Below, in pieces: positions 16,294 to 22,805 of a stretch of 25,173 bases of DNA. Location: positions 1-25,173 of the forward strand of contig JAZKIX010000216.1 in assembly GCA_040384645.1 (NCBI GenBank). Reading direction: 5' to 3'. The translations under genes were made by a program, and so were the position numbers. The notes under the pieces were generated by a model, which did no database searches, was not told the DNA's origin, and was given only the letters and a program-made list of their open reading frames with translations. The DNA comes from JAZKIX01 sp040384645. Its GTDB lineage: Bacteria > Pseudomonadota > Gammaproteobacteria > Burkholderiales > Burkholderiaceae_D. Every line of letters begins with the position of its first letter. Positions within the stretch are counted from its first letter, which is position 1.

Positions 16294-17613
16294 TTAAAGC
16301 GATTGCAATACAGCGGAAATCGTTCCAAAGAGTTGATCTACATGGGCTTTTTCAATGATCAGCGGAGGCGATAGGGCGATGATGTCGCCAGTGGTACGTA
16401 TCAGCAGATTTTTTTGTTCGAAACATTTAACGAAAACATCATAAGCCCTGGCACCGACTTTGCCCGGCAGGCTGTCTAGTTCAATCCCGCATACCAGTCC
16501 CAGATTGCGCACATCTTTAACGTAAGGCAAGCTTTTAAGGTCATGCGCAGCATCTTCGAAATACGCCTCCATGTTGGCGGCGCGTTCAAATATTTCCTCA
16601 TTTTTGTACACGCCGATGGTGGCGACTGCGGCGGCCGATGCCAGAGGATGGCCGCTGTAAGTGTAGCCGTGGAAAAATTCGATGCTATTGTCGGGCGCAG
16701 CACTCATGAAGGCATCGTGGATCTGTTGCTTGACCAATACCGCGCCCATCGGCACGCTGGCATTGGTCAGCCCCTTGGCGCACACGATCATGTCTGGCAT
16801 GACGCCAAAATAATCGGCGGCAAAGGGAGCGCCGAGGCGTCCGAAGCCGGTAATGACTTCATCGAAAATGAGCAAAATGCCGTATTTGTCGCAAGTGGCG
16901 CGCAGTTTTTGCAAATACCCGATCGGTGGAATGATGACGCCGGTCGAGCCTTGAATCGGCTCCACAATCAGCGCCGCCACGGTGGCGGGATCGTGCAAGG
17001 CCAGTAAGCGCAGTTCGAATTCTTCTGCAATTTCACCTCCCTCCAAAGGCTGGCCACGTGAGAACGCATTTTTGGCAATATTGAGCGGGTGCCGCAGATG
17101 ATCGACCGCTGACAGGGCAGGGCCGAAGTGTTTACGATTGCCGGCGATGCCGCCAACCGCGATGCCGCCGAAACCGACACCATGATAGCCGCGCTCGCGT
17201 CCGATCAAGCGATGTCGCATGCCATCGCCGCGTACGCGGTGGTAGGCCAGTGCGATCTTCAGCGCGGTGTCAACAGCTTCGGAACCATCATTGCAAAAGA
17301 ACACGCGATTCAAGCCTTCCGGCGCGATCGACACCAAGGCGGTGGCGGCTTCAAACGCCTTGGGGTGCCCCATCTGAAACATGGGTGCGAAATCCATAGT
17401 CACCGCCTGTTGCCGGATCGCTTCAACAATCTTGGGATGGTTGTGGCCGGCATTGACGCACCATAAACCGGCGGTGCCGTCGAGGATCTTGCGGCCGTCG
17501 TCTGCCGTGTAATACATCCCGTTGGCAGCGACCAGCATGCGCGGTCTGGCCTTGAATTGGCGGTTAGCCGTGAAGGGCATCCATAAGTGCTCGCTATTAA
17601 TTGTTGTCGGCAT
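16294..17613 (-). CDS. Omega-amino acid:pyruvate aminotransferase (class III, PLP-dependent)
   Basis: Moves the amino group of beta-alanine or other omega-amino acids to pyruvate; cytoplasmic. The start is set at ATG 17613 (439 aa): AGGAG lies 8 bp upstream and the N-terminus MPTTINSEHLWMPFTANRQF then matches the family. An upstream in-frame start at 17730 would add 39 unsupported residues. Motifs are GTAGLWCVNAGHNHP, NDGSEAVDTALKIAL (phosphate loop), RERGYHGVGFGGIAVGG, the aspartate of LLIFDEVITGFGRLG, and the PLP lysine in CAKGLTN (Lys280), then HGYTYSGHPLA. These are features of the beta-alanine:pyruvate group rather than of acetylornithine or GABA enzymes. It is convergent with typA and divergent from dusA. 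Exact substrate is not shown by the sequence. Confidence 0.92.
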   Translation of the reverse strand: MPTTINSEHLWMPFTANRQFKARPRMLVAANGMYYTADDGRKILDGTAGLWCVNAGHNHPKIVEAIRQQAVTMDFAPMFQMGHPKAFEAATALVSIAPEGLNRVFFCNDGSEAVDTALKIALAYHRVRGDGMRHRLIGRERGYHGVGFGGIAVGGIAGNRKHFGPALSAVDHLRHPLNIAKNAFSRGQPLEGGEIAEEFELRLLALHDPATVAALIVEPIQGSTGVIIPPIGYLQKLRATCDKYGILLIFDEVITGFGRLGAPFAADYFGVMPDMIVCAKGLTNASVPMGAVLVKQQIHDAFMSAAPDNSIEFFHGYTYSGHPLASAAAVATIGVYKNEEIFERAANMEAYFEDAAHDLKSLPYVKDVRNLGLVCGIELDSLPGKVGARAYDVFVKCFEQKNLLIRTTGDIIALSPPLIIEKAHVDQLFGTISAVLQSL

Positions 17614-17797
17614 GGCGTAGGCTCCTGTTTGGTCGAATGTGGTTCTCTCAGATTTTACGGCAGCGGGCATCGAGTGCGCCTCTTTTTTCAACTGCCATCG
17701 GCTTGCTGGTAGACTGTCGTCCCTTGGCAATCAGGCCTTTTTCTACACTTAGCGTGCATCAAGCGCCAGCACCTATATCAGCAAAATCGCAAGCATC

Positions 17798-18817
17798 ATG
17801 ATCGAATCAATGAATCACAACAAAAGACGTCTCTCGGTAGCACCCATGATGGATTGGACCGACCGCCATTGCCGTCTGTTTCACCGCCAGATTACGCGCC
17901 ATACATGGTTGTATACCGAGATGGTCACGACTGGAGCCTTGCTCTATGGTGACGTCGCGCGCCATCTTGACTTTAATGATGAAGAGCATCCGGTCGCATT
18001 GCAGTTAGGCGGCAGTGAACCGGCTGACCTGGCCAAGAGCGCCAAGCTCGGCGCTCAATGGGGTTACGATGAAATCAACCTCAATTGCGGCTGCCCATCG
18101 GAGCGCGTCCAGAAAGGCGCTTTCGGTGCCTGTCTAATGGCCGAGCCGGCGCTGGTGGGCGATTGCGTCAAGGCCATGCGTGATGCAGTCTCGATTGATG
18201 TGACCGTCAAGCACCGGATCGGTATTGACCAGGCCGAGTCATATGCTTTTGTGCGCGACTTTGTGGGTACGGTGGCCGCTGCCGGTTGCAACACGTTCAT
18301 CGTGCATGCACGCAACGCGATTTTGAAAGGTCTGAGTCCCAAGGAAAACCGCGAAGTTCCGCCACTCAAATACGATTTCGCATATCAGCTCAAACGCGAT
18401 TTTCCACAATTGGAAATCATCATCAATGGTGGTATCAAGCTGCAAGAAGAAATCGATCTGCATTTGCAATACGTGGACGGCGTCATGCTGGGTCGCGAGG
18501 CCTATCACAATCCCTATCTGATGGCGAGCTTCGATGCGCGCTACTATGCCGACGATACAGGACAAAAATCACGCGCTGAAGTATTGCACGCCATGTTGCC
18601 GTACATTGGAGCGCAACTGGCGCGGTTTGGTGCCAGTGCTGGCGGAGGCTTGAAGCTCAACAGCATCACGCGCCATATGCTTGGCTTGATGGCGGGTATG
18701 CAAGGGGCACGCGCTTTTCGCCAGACTTTATCCGATTCGAAGAAGCTGGCGAAGGGCGATCCGACCCTTTTGATCGAAGCGCTGGAACGCGTCCAGGCCG
18801 CTCAAACGTCGATTTAG
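17798..18817 (+). CDS. dusA: tRNA-dihydrouridine synthase DusA
   Basis: FMN enzyme that reduces uridines 20 and 20a in the tRNA D-loop using NADPH. The 339-aa protein opens RLSVAPMMDWTDRHCRLFHR, and has YTEMVTTGALLYGD, LQLGGSEPADLA, and the catalytic cysteine in INLNCGCPSERVQKGAFGACLM (Cys99 by this numbering). KHRIGID, NTFIVHARNA and INGGIKLQEE mark the FMN-binding TIM barrel; the C-terminal helical domain binds tRNA. The N-terminal pattern is DusA rather than DusB or DusC. A second ATG four codons later is possible. It is divergent from the aminotransferase across 184 bp, with no strong promoter match seen. Repeat copy B begins almost directly after its stop. Confidence 0.95.
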   Translation: MIESMNHNKRRLSVAPMMDWTDRHCRLFHRQITRHTWLYTEMVTTGALLYGDVARHLDFNDEEHPVALQLGGSEPADLAKSAKLGAQWGYDEINLNCGCPSERVQKGAFGACLMAEPALVGDCVKAMRDAVSIDVTVKHRIGIDQAESYAFVRDFVGTVAAAGCNTFIVHARNAILKGLSPKENREVPPLKYDFAYQLKRDFPQLEIIINGGIKLQEEIDLHLQYVDGVMLGREAYHNPYLMASFDARYYADDTGQKSRAEVLHAMLPYIGAQLARFGASAGGGLKLNSITRHMLGLMAGMQGARAFRQTLSDSKKLAKGDPTLLIEALERVQAAQTSI

Positions 18818-18820
18818 ATC

Positions 18821-18905
18821 TAAAAATACAGGTGGCAGTATCTTAAAAGATGCAATAAATACCTGCGGGTATGAATGCATTTTCCCCTATACCCCCCCAT
18901 ATTTT
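18821..18905 (+). repeat. Intergenic repeat element, copy B
   Basis: Hairpin AATAC (18825-18829), loop AGGTGGCA, GTAT (18838-18841), then AATACCTGCGGGTAT (18857-18871), then TATACCCCCCC (18888-18898). GGGTAT (18867-18872) can also pair with ATACCC (18889-18894) to give a second hairpin. It begins 3 bp after the dusA stop codon. Confidence 0.8.
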
Positions 18906-19284
18906 AGTTTTTGATTAAAGGCAATGAATTAAGAACTAAGAAGTAAGTTTTCTCAAGCCCTGCAAGCCTTGTTTTTCTTACTGGTCGATTATTGCCTCTT
19001 GCTTTGCGCTGCCAAACCATTTTTTCTTCAGTCCCAATATCCTTGCCTGCGGCTCGCTCGATTCTGGATGCAGAATAGAAAAGCAATTTGAGACCCTGAA
19101 AATCATCAGAAAACATCGCCATAAGCATGCATTACGCGTGCGTTAACGCACAGACGTCTCGTGTATTTCGGCCTAAAGTATGAGTAGCGGCGATTGGAAA
19201 TAGCGGTGGCGAATCAGCTACCGGCTGCGGCGAAAGCATATTTGCTCTCATGATAATGTTCATTTCCTCCTGGAAGGATCAAAA
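18906..19284 (+). other. Intergenic region between repeat B and the split-barrel gene, with a 14-bp palindrome
   Basis: There are 379 bp without a supported gene. A 74-codon minus-strand frame at 18904-19128 lacks a ribosome-binding site and known motifs. GTGCGTTAACGCAC at 19138-19151 is a perfect 14-bp palindrome, 134 bp before the next start, and could be an operator. TCCTGGAAGGA before 19285 includes the ribosome-binding site of the next gene. Confidence 0.55.
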
Positions 19285-19788
19285 ATGCTGAACGAGAACT
19301 CAAGCAATTCCATCAAGAATCTATGCTCAAAAATTGAACATATCCGTTTTTGCATGATGGCCACTGTCAACGATGATGACAGCGTGTCGAGTCGGCCGAT
19401 GACCGAACAGGCCACTGAATCGGATGGGACGATGTGGTTTTTTACCTCGGACGATTGCCAGTTGGCCTATGACTTGATTCGTCATCCACAGATTAACGTC
19501 AGTTTTGCCAATCCGGCCGATAGCGTGTACGTGGCAGTATCGGGTGATGCCGAATTAGTGAAAGATCGGGATAAGGCACAGCAATTATGGAATCCCTTGG
19601 TTGCTGCCTGGTTCCCGCTCGGCATCGATGATCCGCATTTATCACTGATCAAATTGCGTATCCATTCCGCTGAATATTGGGATTCGGAAACCAATCGGAT
19701 GACGCAGCTATTTGCCTTGGCAAAAGCGGTGCTGACCGGCGATCGTCCCAAAGGCGTGGGCGAGCATGCAAAAATCCAATTTAGCTAA
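19285..19788 (+). CDS. Pyridoxamine 5'-phosphate oxidase-like FMN-binding split-barrel protein (general stress protein 26 type)
   Basis: Small flavin-binding protein of 167 aa, cytoplasmic. A strong ribosome-binding site (GGAAGGA) lies 6-8 bp before ATG 19285. The beta-barrel begins near residue 10, with IRFCMMATVNDDDSVSSRPM, a pattern in which the strand reads a nucleotide cofactor, then DGTMWFFTSDDCQLAYDL and INVSFANPADSVYVAVSGDA, and ends LIKLRIHSAEYWDSETNRM. This is the stress protein subgroup (as in Bacillus YdaG or Xanthomonas GSP26), which usually does not make pyridoxal phosphate; reaction and ligand are unknown. It is followed by a DUF2177 gene in the same direction, probably cotranscribed. 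Role in stress response is by family only. Confidence 0.88.
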   Translation: MLNENSSNSIKNLCSKIEHIRFCMMATVNDDDSVSSRPMTEQATESDGTMWFFTSDDCQLAYDLIRHPQINVSFANPADSVYVAVSGDAELVKDRDKAQQLWNPLVAAWFPLGIDDPHLSLIKLRIHSAEYWDSETNRMTQLFALAKAVLTGDRPKGVGEHAKIQFS

Positions 19789-19905
19789 ACAGGGCGATCT
19801 TGTCTCATGTCTGTCCCACCTGAAATTATCGGTCGTTTTGACCTCCCGAACGATCCGCAAAAGCCCTTGCATATTCCAAAACTGGCGGAGCGCGGGCGAC
19901 CAAAA

Positions 19906-20316
19906 ATGAGCATCTACCTGGTGGCTTATCTTGCTGCCGGCTTGGTATTTTGCCTCTTGGATTTTATCTGGCTAACCGTATTGGCCAAGGATTTTTACCA
20001 GAGCCAAATTGGAAGCCTCATGTTGGCCGAGCCAAAGCTGAACGCTGCCGCCGTGTTTTATGTCTTGTATCTGTTCGGTTTATTGATGTTTGCCATGATT
20101 CCTGCCTTGCAGGCGCAGAATTTTTCGATTGCCATCGGCTTGGGTGCATTATTGGGATTGATCGCCTACGCCACCTATGACCTGAGCAACCTTGCTACCT
20201 TGAAGGGATGGTCGTTGTATCTCAGTCTGGTCGATATCGCGTGGGGTGCTTTCGTCAGCGCCAGCGCCAGTACGGCCGGCTACTTTGCGGCCCGCGCTCT
20301 GGCAAAACTATCCTAG
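19906..20316 (+). CDS. DUF2177 family membrane protein
   Basis: Uncharacterised inner-membrane protein. The start at ATG 19906 gives 136 aa, the usual family length, beginning MSIYLVAYLAAGLVFCLLDF. Four membrane helices are visible: about residues 4-24 (VAYLAAGLVFCLLDFIWLTV), 50-70 (VFYVLYLFGLLMFAMIP), 78-97 (IAIGLGALLGLIAYATYDL) and 108-130 (VDIAWGAFVSASASTAGYF). The conserved patterns LDFIWL, TYDLSNLATLKGW and VDIAWG fit DUF2177. An in-frame ATG at 19807 would add 33 hydrophilic residues that are not usual in the family; neither start has a good ribosome-binding site. It lies 117 bp after the split-barrel gene. No function is known. Confidence 0.8.
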   Translation: MSIYLVAYLAAGLVFCLLDFIWLTVLAKDFYQSQIGSLMLAEPKLNAAAVFYVLYLFGLLMFAMIPALQAQNFSIAIGLGALLGLIAYATYDLSNLATLKGWSLYLSLVDIAWGAFVSASASTAGYFAARALAKLS

Positions 20317-20367
20317 CGAACCAGATGCTGACATTCAACTCTGCAAATCCAATTCGAAAGAATCGTC

Positions 20368-20613
20368 ATGACAAATCCAGTCCAATCTTCTCAATTTATG
20401 CCGGAACTTGAGCGCCAGCTTGATCAGCTGATTGCGTGGGCAGTGGCGAATGCGCCTGATAAAAGCAACAACCTAACGAAGAGCGATTTTGCCGAAGTGC
20501 GCGAAACGTTTTGCAAGATCGCGAACGGCACCGACGATCTGGCCAATCAACGGCGCGAACCATCGCAAGGCGGCGCACAATATATCAATGTCACGCCGGC
20601 GCCTTGGCCCTAG
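20368..20613 (+). CDS. Small hypothetical protein (81 aa)
   Basis: I do not recognise a family. The predicted protein is soluble, acidic to neutral, and has a helical N-terminal part (FMPELERQLDQLIAWAVANA) followed by a polar middle (SDFAEVRETFCKIANG) and a short C-terminal tail rich in Q, G and P. It follows the DUF2177 gene by 51 bp in the same direction and is followed by repeat copy C. The ribosome-binding site (CGAAAGAA) is weak. The composition looks coding, but a chance frame cannot be excluded. Confidence 0.5.
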   Translation: MTNPVQSSQFMPELERQLDQLIAWAVANAPDKSNNLTKSDFAEVRETFCKIANGTDDLANQRREPSQGGAQYINVTPAPWP

Positions 20614-20690
20614 AGCAGAAATATCGTAGCGTCGAAGGCCGTTCAAACGAGCTGGCCATCGACGGACGTACTTCATAAGCGTCTCTTGTG

Positions 20691-20780
20691 CTGAATAATA
20701 CATCCGGGTGTATTATTTTTGATGCTTTAAAGACGTGCGGCATAAGGGGTATTTTTGCTTATACTCCCGATAAAAATGAT
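20691..20780 (+). repeat. Intergenic repeat element, copy C
   Basis: Best hairpin of the five: AATAATACA (20694-20702), loop TCCGGG, TGTATTATT (20709-20717), a perfect 9-bp stem, followed by further T. Then GATGCTTTAAAGACGTGCGG (20721-20740) and TATACTCCC (20760-20768), which can pair with GGGGTA (20746-20751). It lies about 78 bp after the 81-aa gene and 160 bp before DUF2863. Confidence 0.82.
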
Positions 20781-20940
20781 TTAATAGCCAGAAATCACTG
20801 GCATTGAACGCACAATCGGGCGCGATTAACCCATCTGCGCGCGCGTAGCAATCTGCCAATCGCAAACCGAATCTACTACAATACGATTCACATCTGTCCT
20901 TGCCCTTCAACCGTTTTTGCCTTCCACTAAGCCCAACATC

Positions 20941-22211
20941 ATGCGTCGTCCGTCCAAAGACTCACAAAAAAAACTTTCTGCCGACAGCCAACGCCTCGTT
21001 ACCCTTTCGCAAGCCATCGTCCAGGCGGCTAGCCGGGTAGANNNNNNNNNNGAACCTGGGAGCGCGCCCTCGATAGCTTGCTGCAAAAAATGCTCAAGAC
21101 CAACCGGATCGAAGCGATCGACAACACGCTCAACCAATTGTTTCCCAGTGATTTGAACGCCTACGATGTGTTGATGGATTCGGTCGAAGCGATCAGCGAA
21201 TCCTGCCCGATTGAACATGAAGAAAACGGCGCCACCGTCAAATACGATGCCCTGCTGATCGCCGCGCCGATTCTGGCCTGGACCCGGTTTGCCATTGCTT
21301 CCGGCCCGATTGCGGGCGAGCATGTGCTCACTCTGTCGGCTCATTTGGCTGCACATTTACTCGCTAGCGACACCCATATGGCAATGGTGCCGCAATTGTT
21401 TGCCATCGACCAATTGCCGCGCAGTTATGCCGAAGCGGCCACGTTGACCCAACAATTGGCGCTGGCAAGTGTAAAACGCACCCCCTTGAAAGCGCCTCCC
21501 AATAACCCGGATACTGTGCCTTTCCTGGCCGATACCCGTTATCTGTTGGCAGTGGTTTTAGCGCCAGTAGGCGCACCGATGTTTCGCTGGCAAATGGCAG
21601 AGAACCAGCTCAACTTTATCGCGGACCGTGCCGCCGCATTAGCCCAATGGCGCGAGCAAGCGACCCCGACAGTAGCGCGCTTACTGCCTGGTTGCGGTGT
21701 GGAATTATTGTTGCCGGAAGCGTATTACGTGGCGTGCCGCGAAGCCGACAAACAAATCCGCCCAATTTCGATCCGTGCCGCTGTCAATTACCTGACGCAG
21801 GCTTTGGGCGTTGAAGCAATTGAATTACGCGCCATTATTGCCGGTTTTGGCGATGAGCTAACTGATGGCCAGCTAGAGGAATACCGCGTTAGCTTTACCC
21901 TACGCCATAACGACGACGTGATCTATGGCATCGTATGGCCATTTTATGGACAAGAGGACGAAGAGGGCACGCCGGCCGAAGCGATGCCGCACGGTGGGAT
22001 TGCCAGTACATCGACGGCCTCCAGGCCGCTCGACGTGATCCTTGGATTGTTAGCCGAGTGCGGTATCACAAGTATCAAACAGCATACGGAACGCTTTCCG
22101 CTGGAGTTTTGCGATGATTGTGGCGCGCCCCTATTTGCCGATGCTGATAGCGAATTAGTACATGCTGAAATGCCGGAAGACACTCCGGCGAGCAATGAAC
22201 ACTTTCATTAA
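20941..22211 (+). CDS. DUF2863 family protein, interrupted by an assembly gap
   Basis: Betaproteobacterial protein of unknown function, about 400 aa or more. The N-terminal part begins at ATG 20941 (MRRPSKDSQKKLSADSQRL) and runs to the ten N at 21042-21051; after the gap it continues WERALDSLLQKMLKTN in a frame that does not match the first part, so the gap length is not exactly ten. The main body is helical and alpha/beta, with DALLIAAPILAWTRFAIASG, LPGCGVELLLPEAYYVACRE and an acidic YGQEDEEG stretch. Near the C-terminus a CDDCGAPLFAD segment has a CxxC pair that could bind zinc. The family name rests on recalled similarity. Repeat C lies upstream and repeat D directly downstream, so it seems to be a separate unit. 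Confidence 0.78.
21042..21051. other. Assembly gap (10 N) inside the DUF2863 gene
   Basis: Ten consecutive N. The coding frame is phase 1 before and phase 0 after (position modulo 3), so a true gap of ten would be a frameshift. The run is best read as a gap of unknown length. Confidence 0.95.
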
Positions 22212-22220
22212 GGCCTAGAT

Positions 22221-22306
22221 ACTAAAATATACTAGGTGGTGTATTTTATCTTGACCTTTAAATACCTGCGGGAGGGTGGCATTTTGTTGCTATACCCCCC
22301 CTTTTT
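22221..22306 (+). repeat. Intergenic repeat element, copy D
   Basis: Hairpin AAAATATAC (22224-22232), loop TAGGTG, GTGTATTTT (22239-22247), a 9-bp stem with one G-T pair. Then CTTTAAATACCTGCGGG (22256-22272) and TATACCCCCCC (22291-22301) with a short T-run. It starts about 10 bp after the DUF2863 stop and ends 23 bp from the convergent CYTH gene stop. An overlapping alternative palindrome CCTAG...CTAGG spans 22214-22236. Confidence 0.82.
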
Positions 22307-22328
22307 CATGACGAAGAGCAATCCGGAC

Positions 22329-22805
22329 TTACCAGCGCGTGAAAGGATGGCTAATTAAATTTGCGTTGTAATAGCGCGCATCCGATGTTACTTCCTGTCC
22401 CACCCATTCCGGCTTGGCGAATACCTGGTCTTCCGCTGCCAGCTCAATCTCGGCCACCACCAGACCGGCATTTTCGCCAACAAATTCGTCCACTTCCCAC
22501 ACCATGCCGGCATAGGGAATGCGGAAGCGGTGTTTTTCAATAATCGGTTGCTCGCATAGCGTATCCAAAAAAGTCTCGGCATCGGCTAGGGGAATCGGGT
22601 ATTCCCATTCGCCACGAGTAGCACCGACAGTGCGGCCTTTGATGGTAAGCATCGCCGTATCACCTTCGATCCGTACCCGCACGACCCGCTCTTTGTTGGA
22701 TGATAAATAACCCTGTCGCAGCAAAATGCCTTGGCCCAGTGCGCGCCAGCCATCACCGGTCAGCAGAAATTTTCTTTCGATTTCGACATTCTGGCTAGCG
22801 CTCAT
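22329..22805 (-). CDS. CYTH domain protein (triphosphate tunnel metalloenzyme family)
   Basis: Member of the CYTH/TTM family, whose bacterial members hydrolyse inorganic triphosphate or, less often, make cAMP. The start at ATG 22805 gives 158 aa, the usual length of short single-domain members; a longer frame from 22946 overlaps the preceding gene heavily and is not needed. The hallmark ExExK is seen as EIERK (residues 8-12), followed by LRQGYLSS, RVVRVRIEGDTAMLTIKGR, GEWEYPIP, KHRFRIPYAGMVWEVDEF and LVVAEIEL, which supply the alternating acidic and basic residues of the tunnel. Its ATG overlaps the stop of the M14 gene (ATGA), so it is translationally coupled. Tripolyphosphatase is the more likely activity, but this is inference. 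Confidence 0.9.
   Translation of the reverse strand: MSASQNVEIERKFLLTGDGWRALGQGILLRQGYLSSNKERVVRVRIEGDTAMLTIKGRTVGATRGEWEYPIPLADAETFLDTLCEQPIIEKHRFRIPYAGMVWEVDEFVGENAGLVVAEIELAAEDQVFAKPEWVGQEVTSDARYYNANLISHPFTRW

Noticed and set aside
18904..19128. 74-aa minus-strand frame after dusA
   Set aside because: There is no ribosome-binding site and no recognisable motif, and it starts within the end of repeat copy B on its 3' side. Chance frame is the simpler reading.
22275..22290. Sigma-54-like promoter (TGGCA...TTGC) inside repeat copy D
   Set aside because: The spacing between GG and GC is 11 rather than 12, and the pattern is absent from the other four copies.
12895..22306. CRISPR array or integron attC array as explanation of the five repeats
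   Set aside because: Copies are 1.5-4 kb apart with genes between, one is inverted, there are no regular spacers, and no cas or integrase gene is present.
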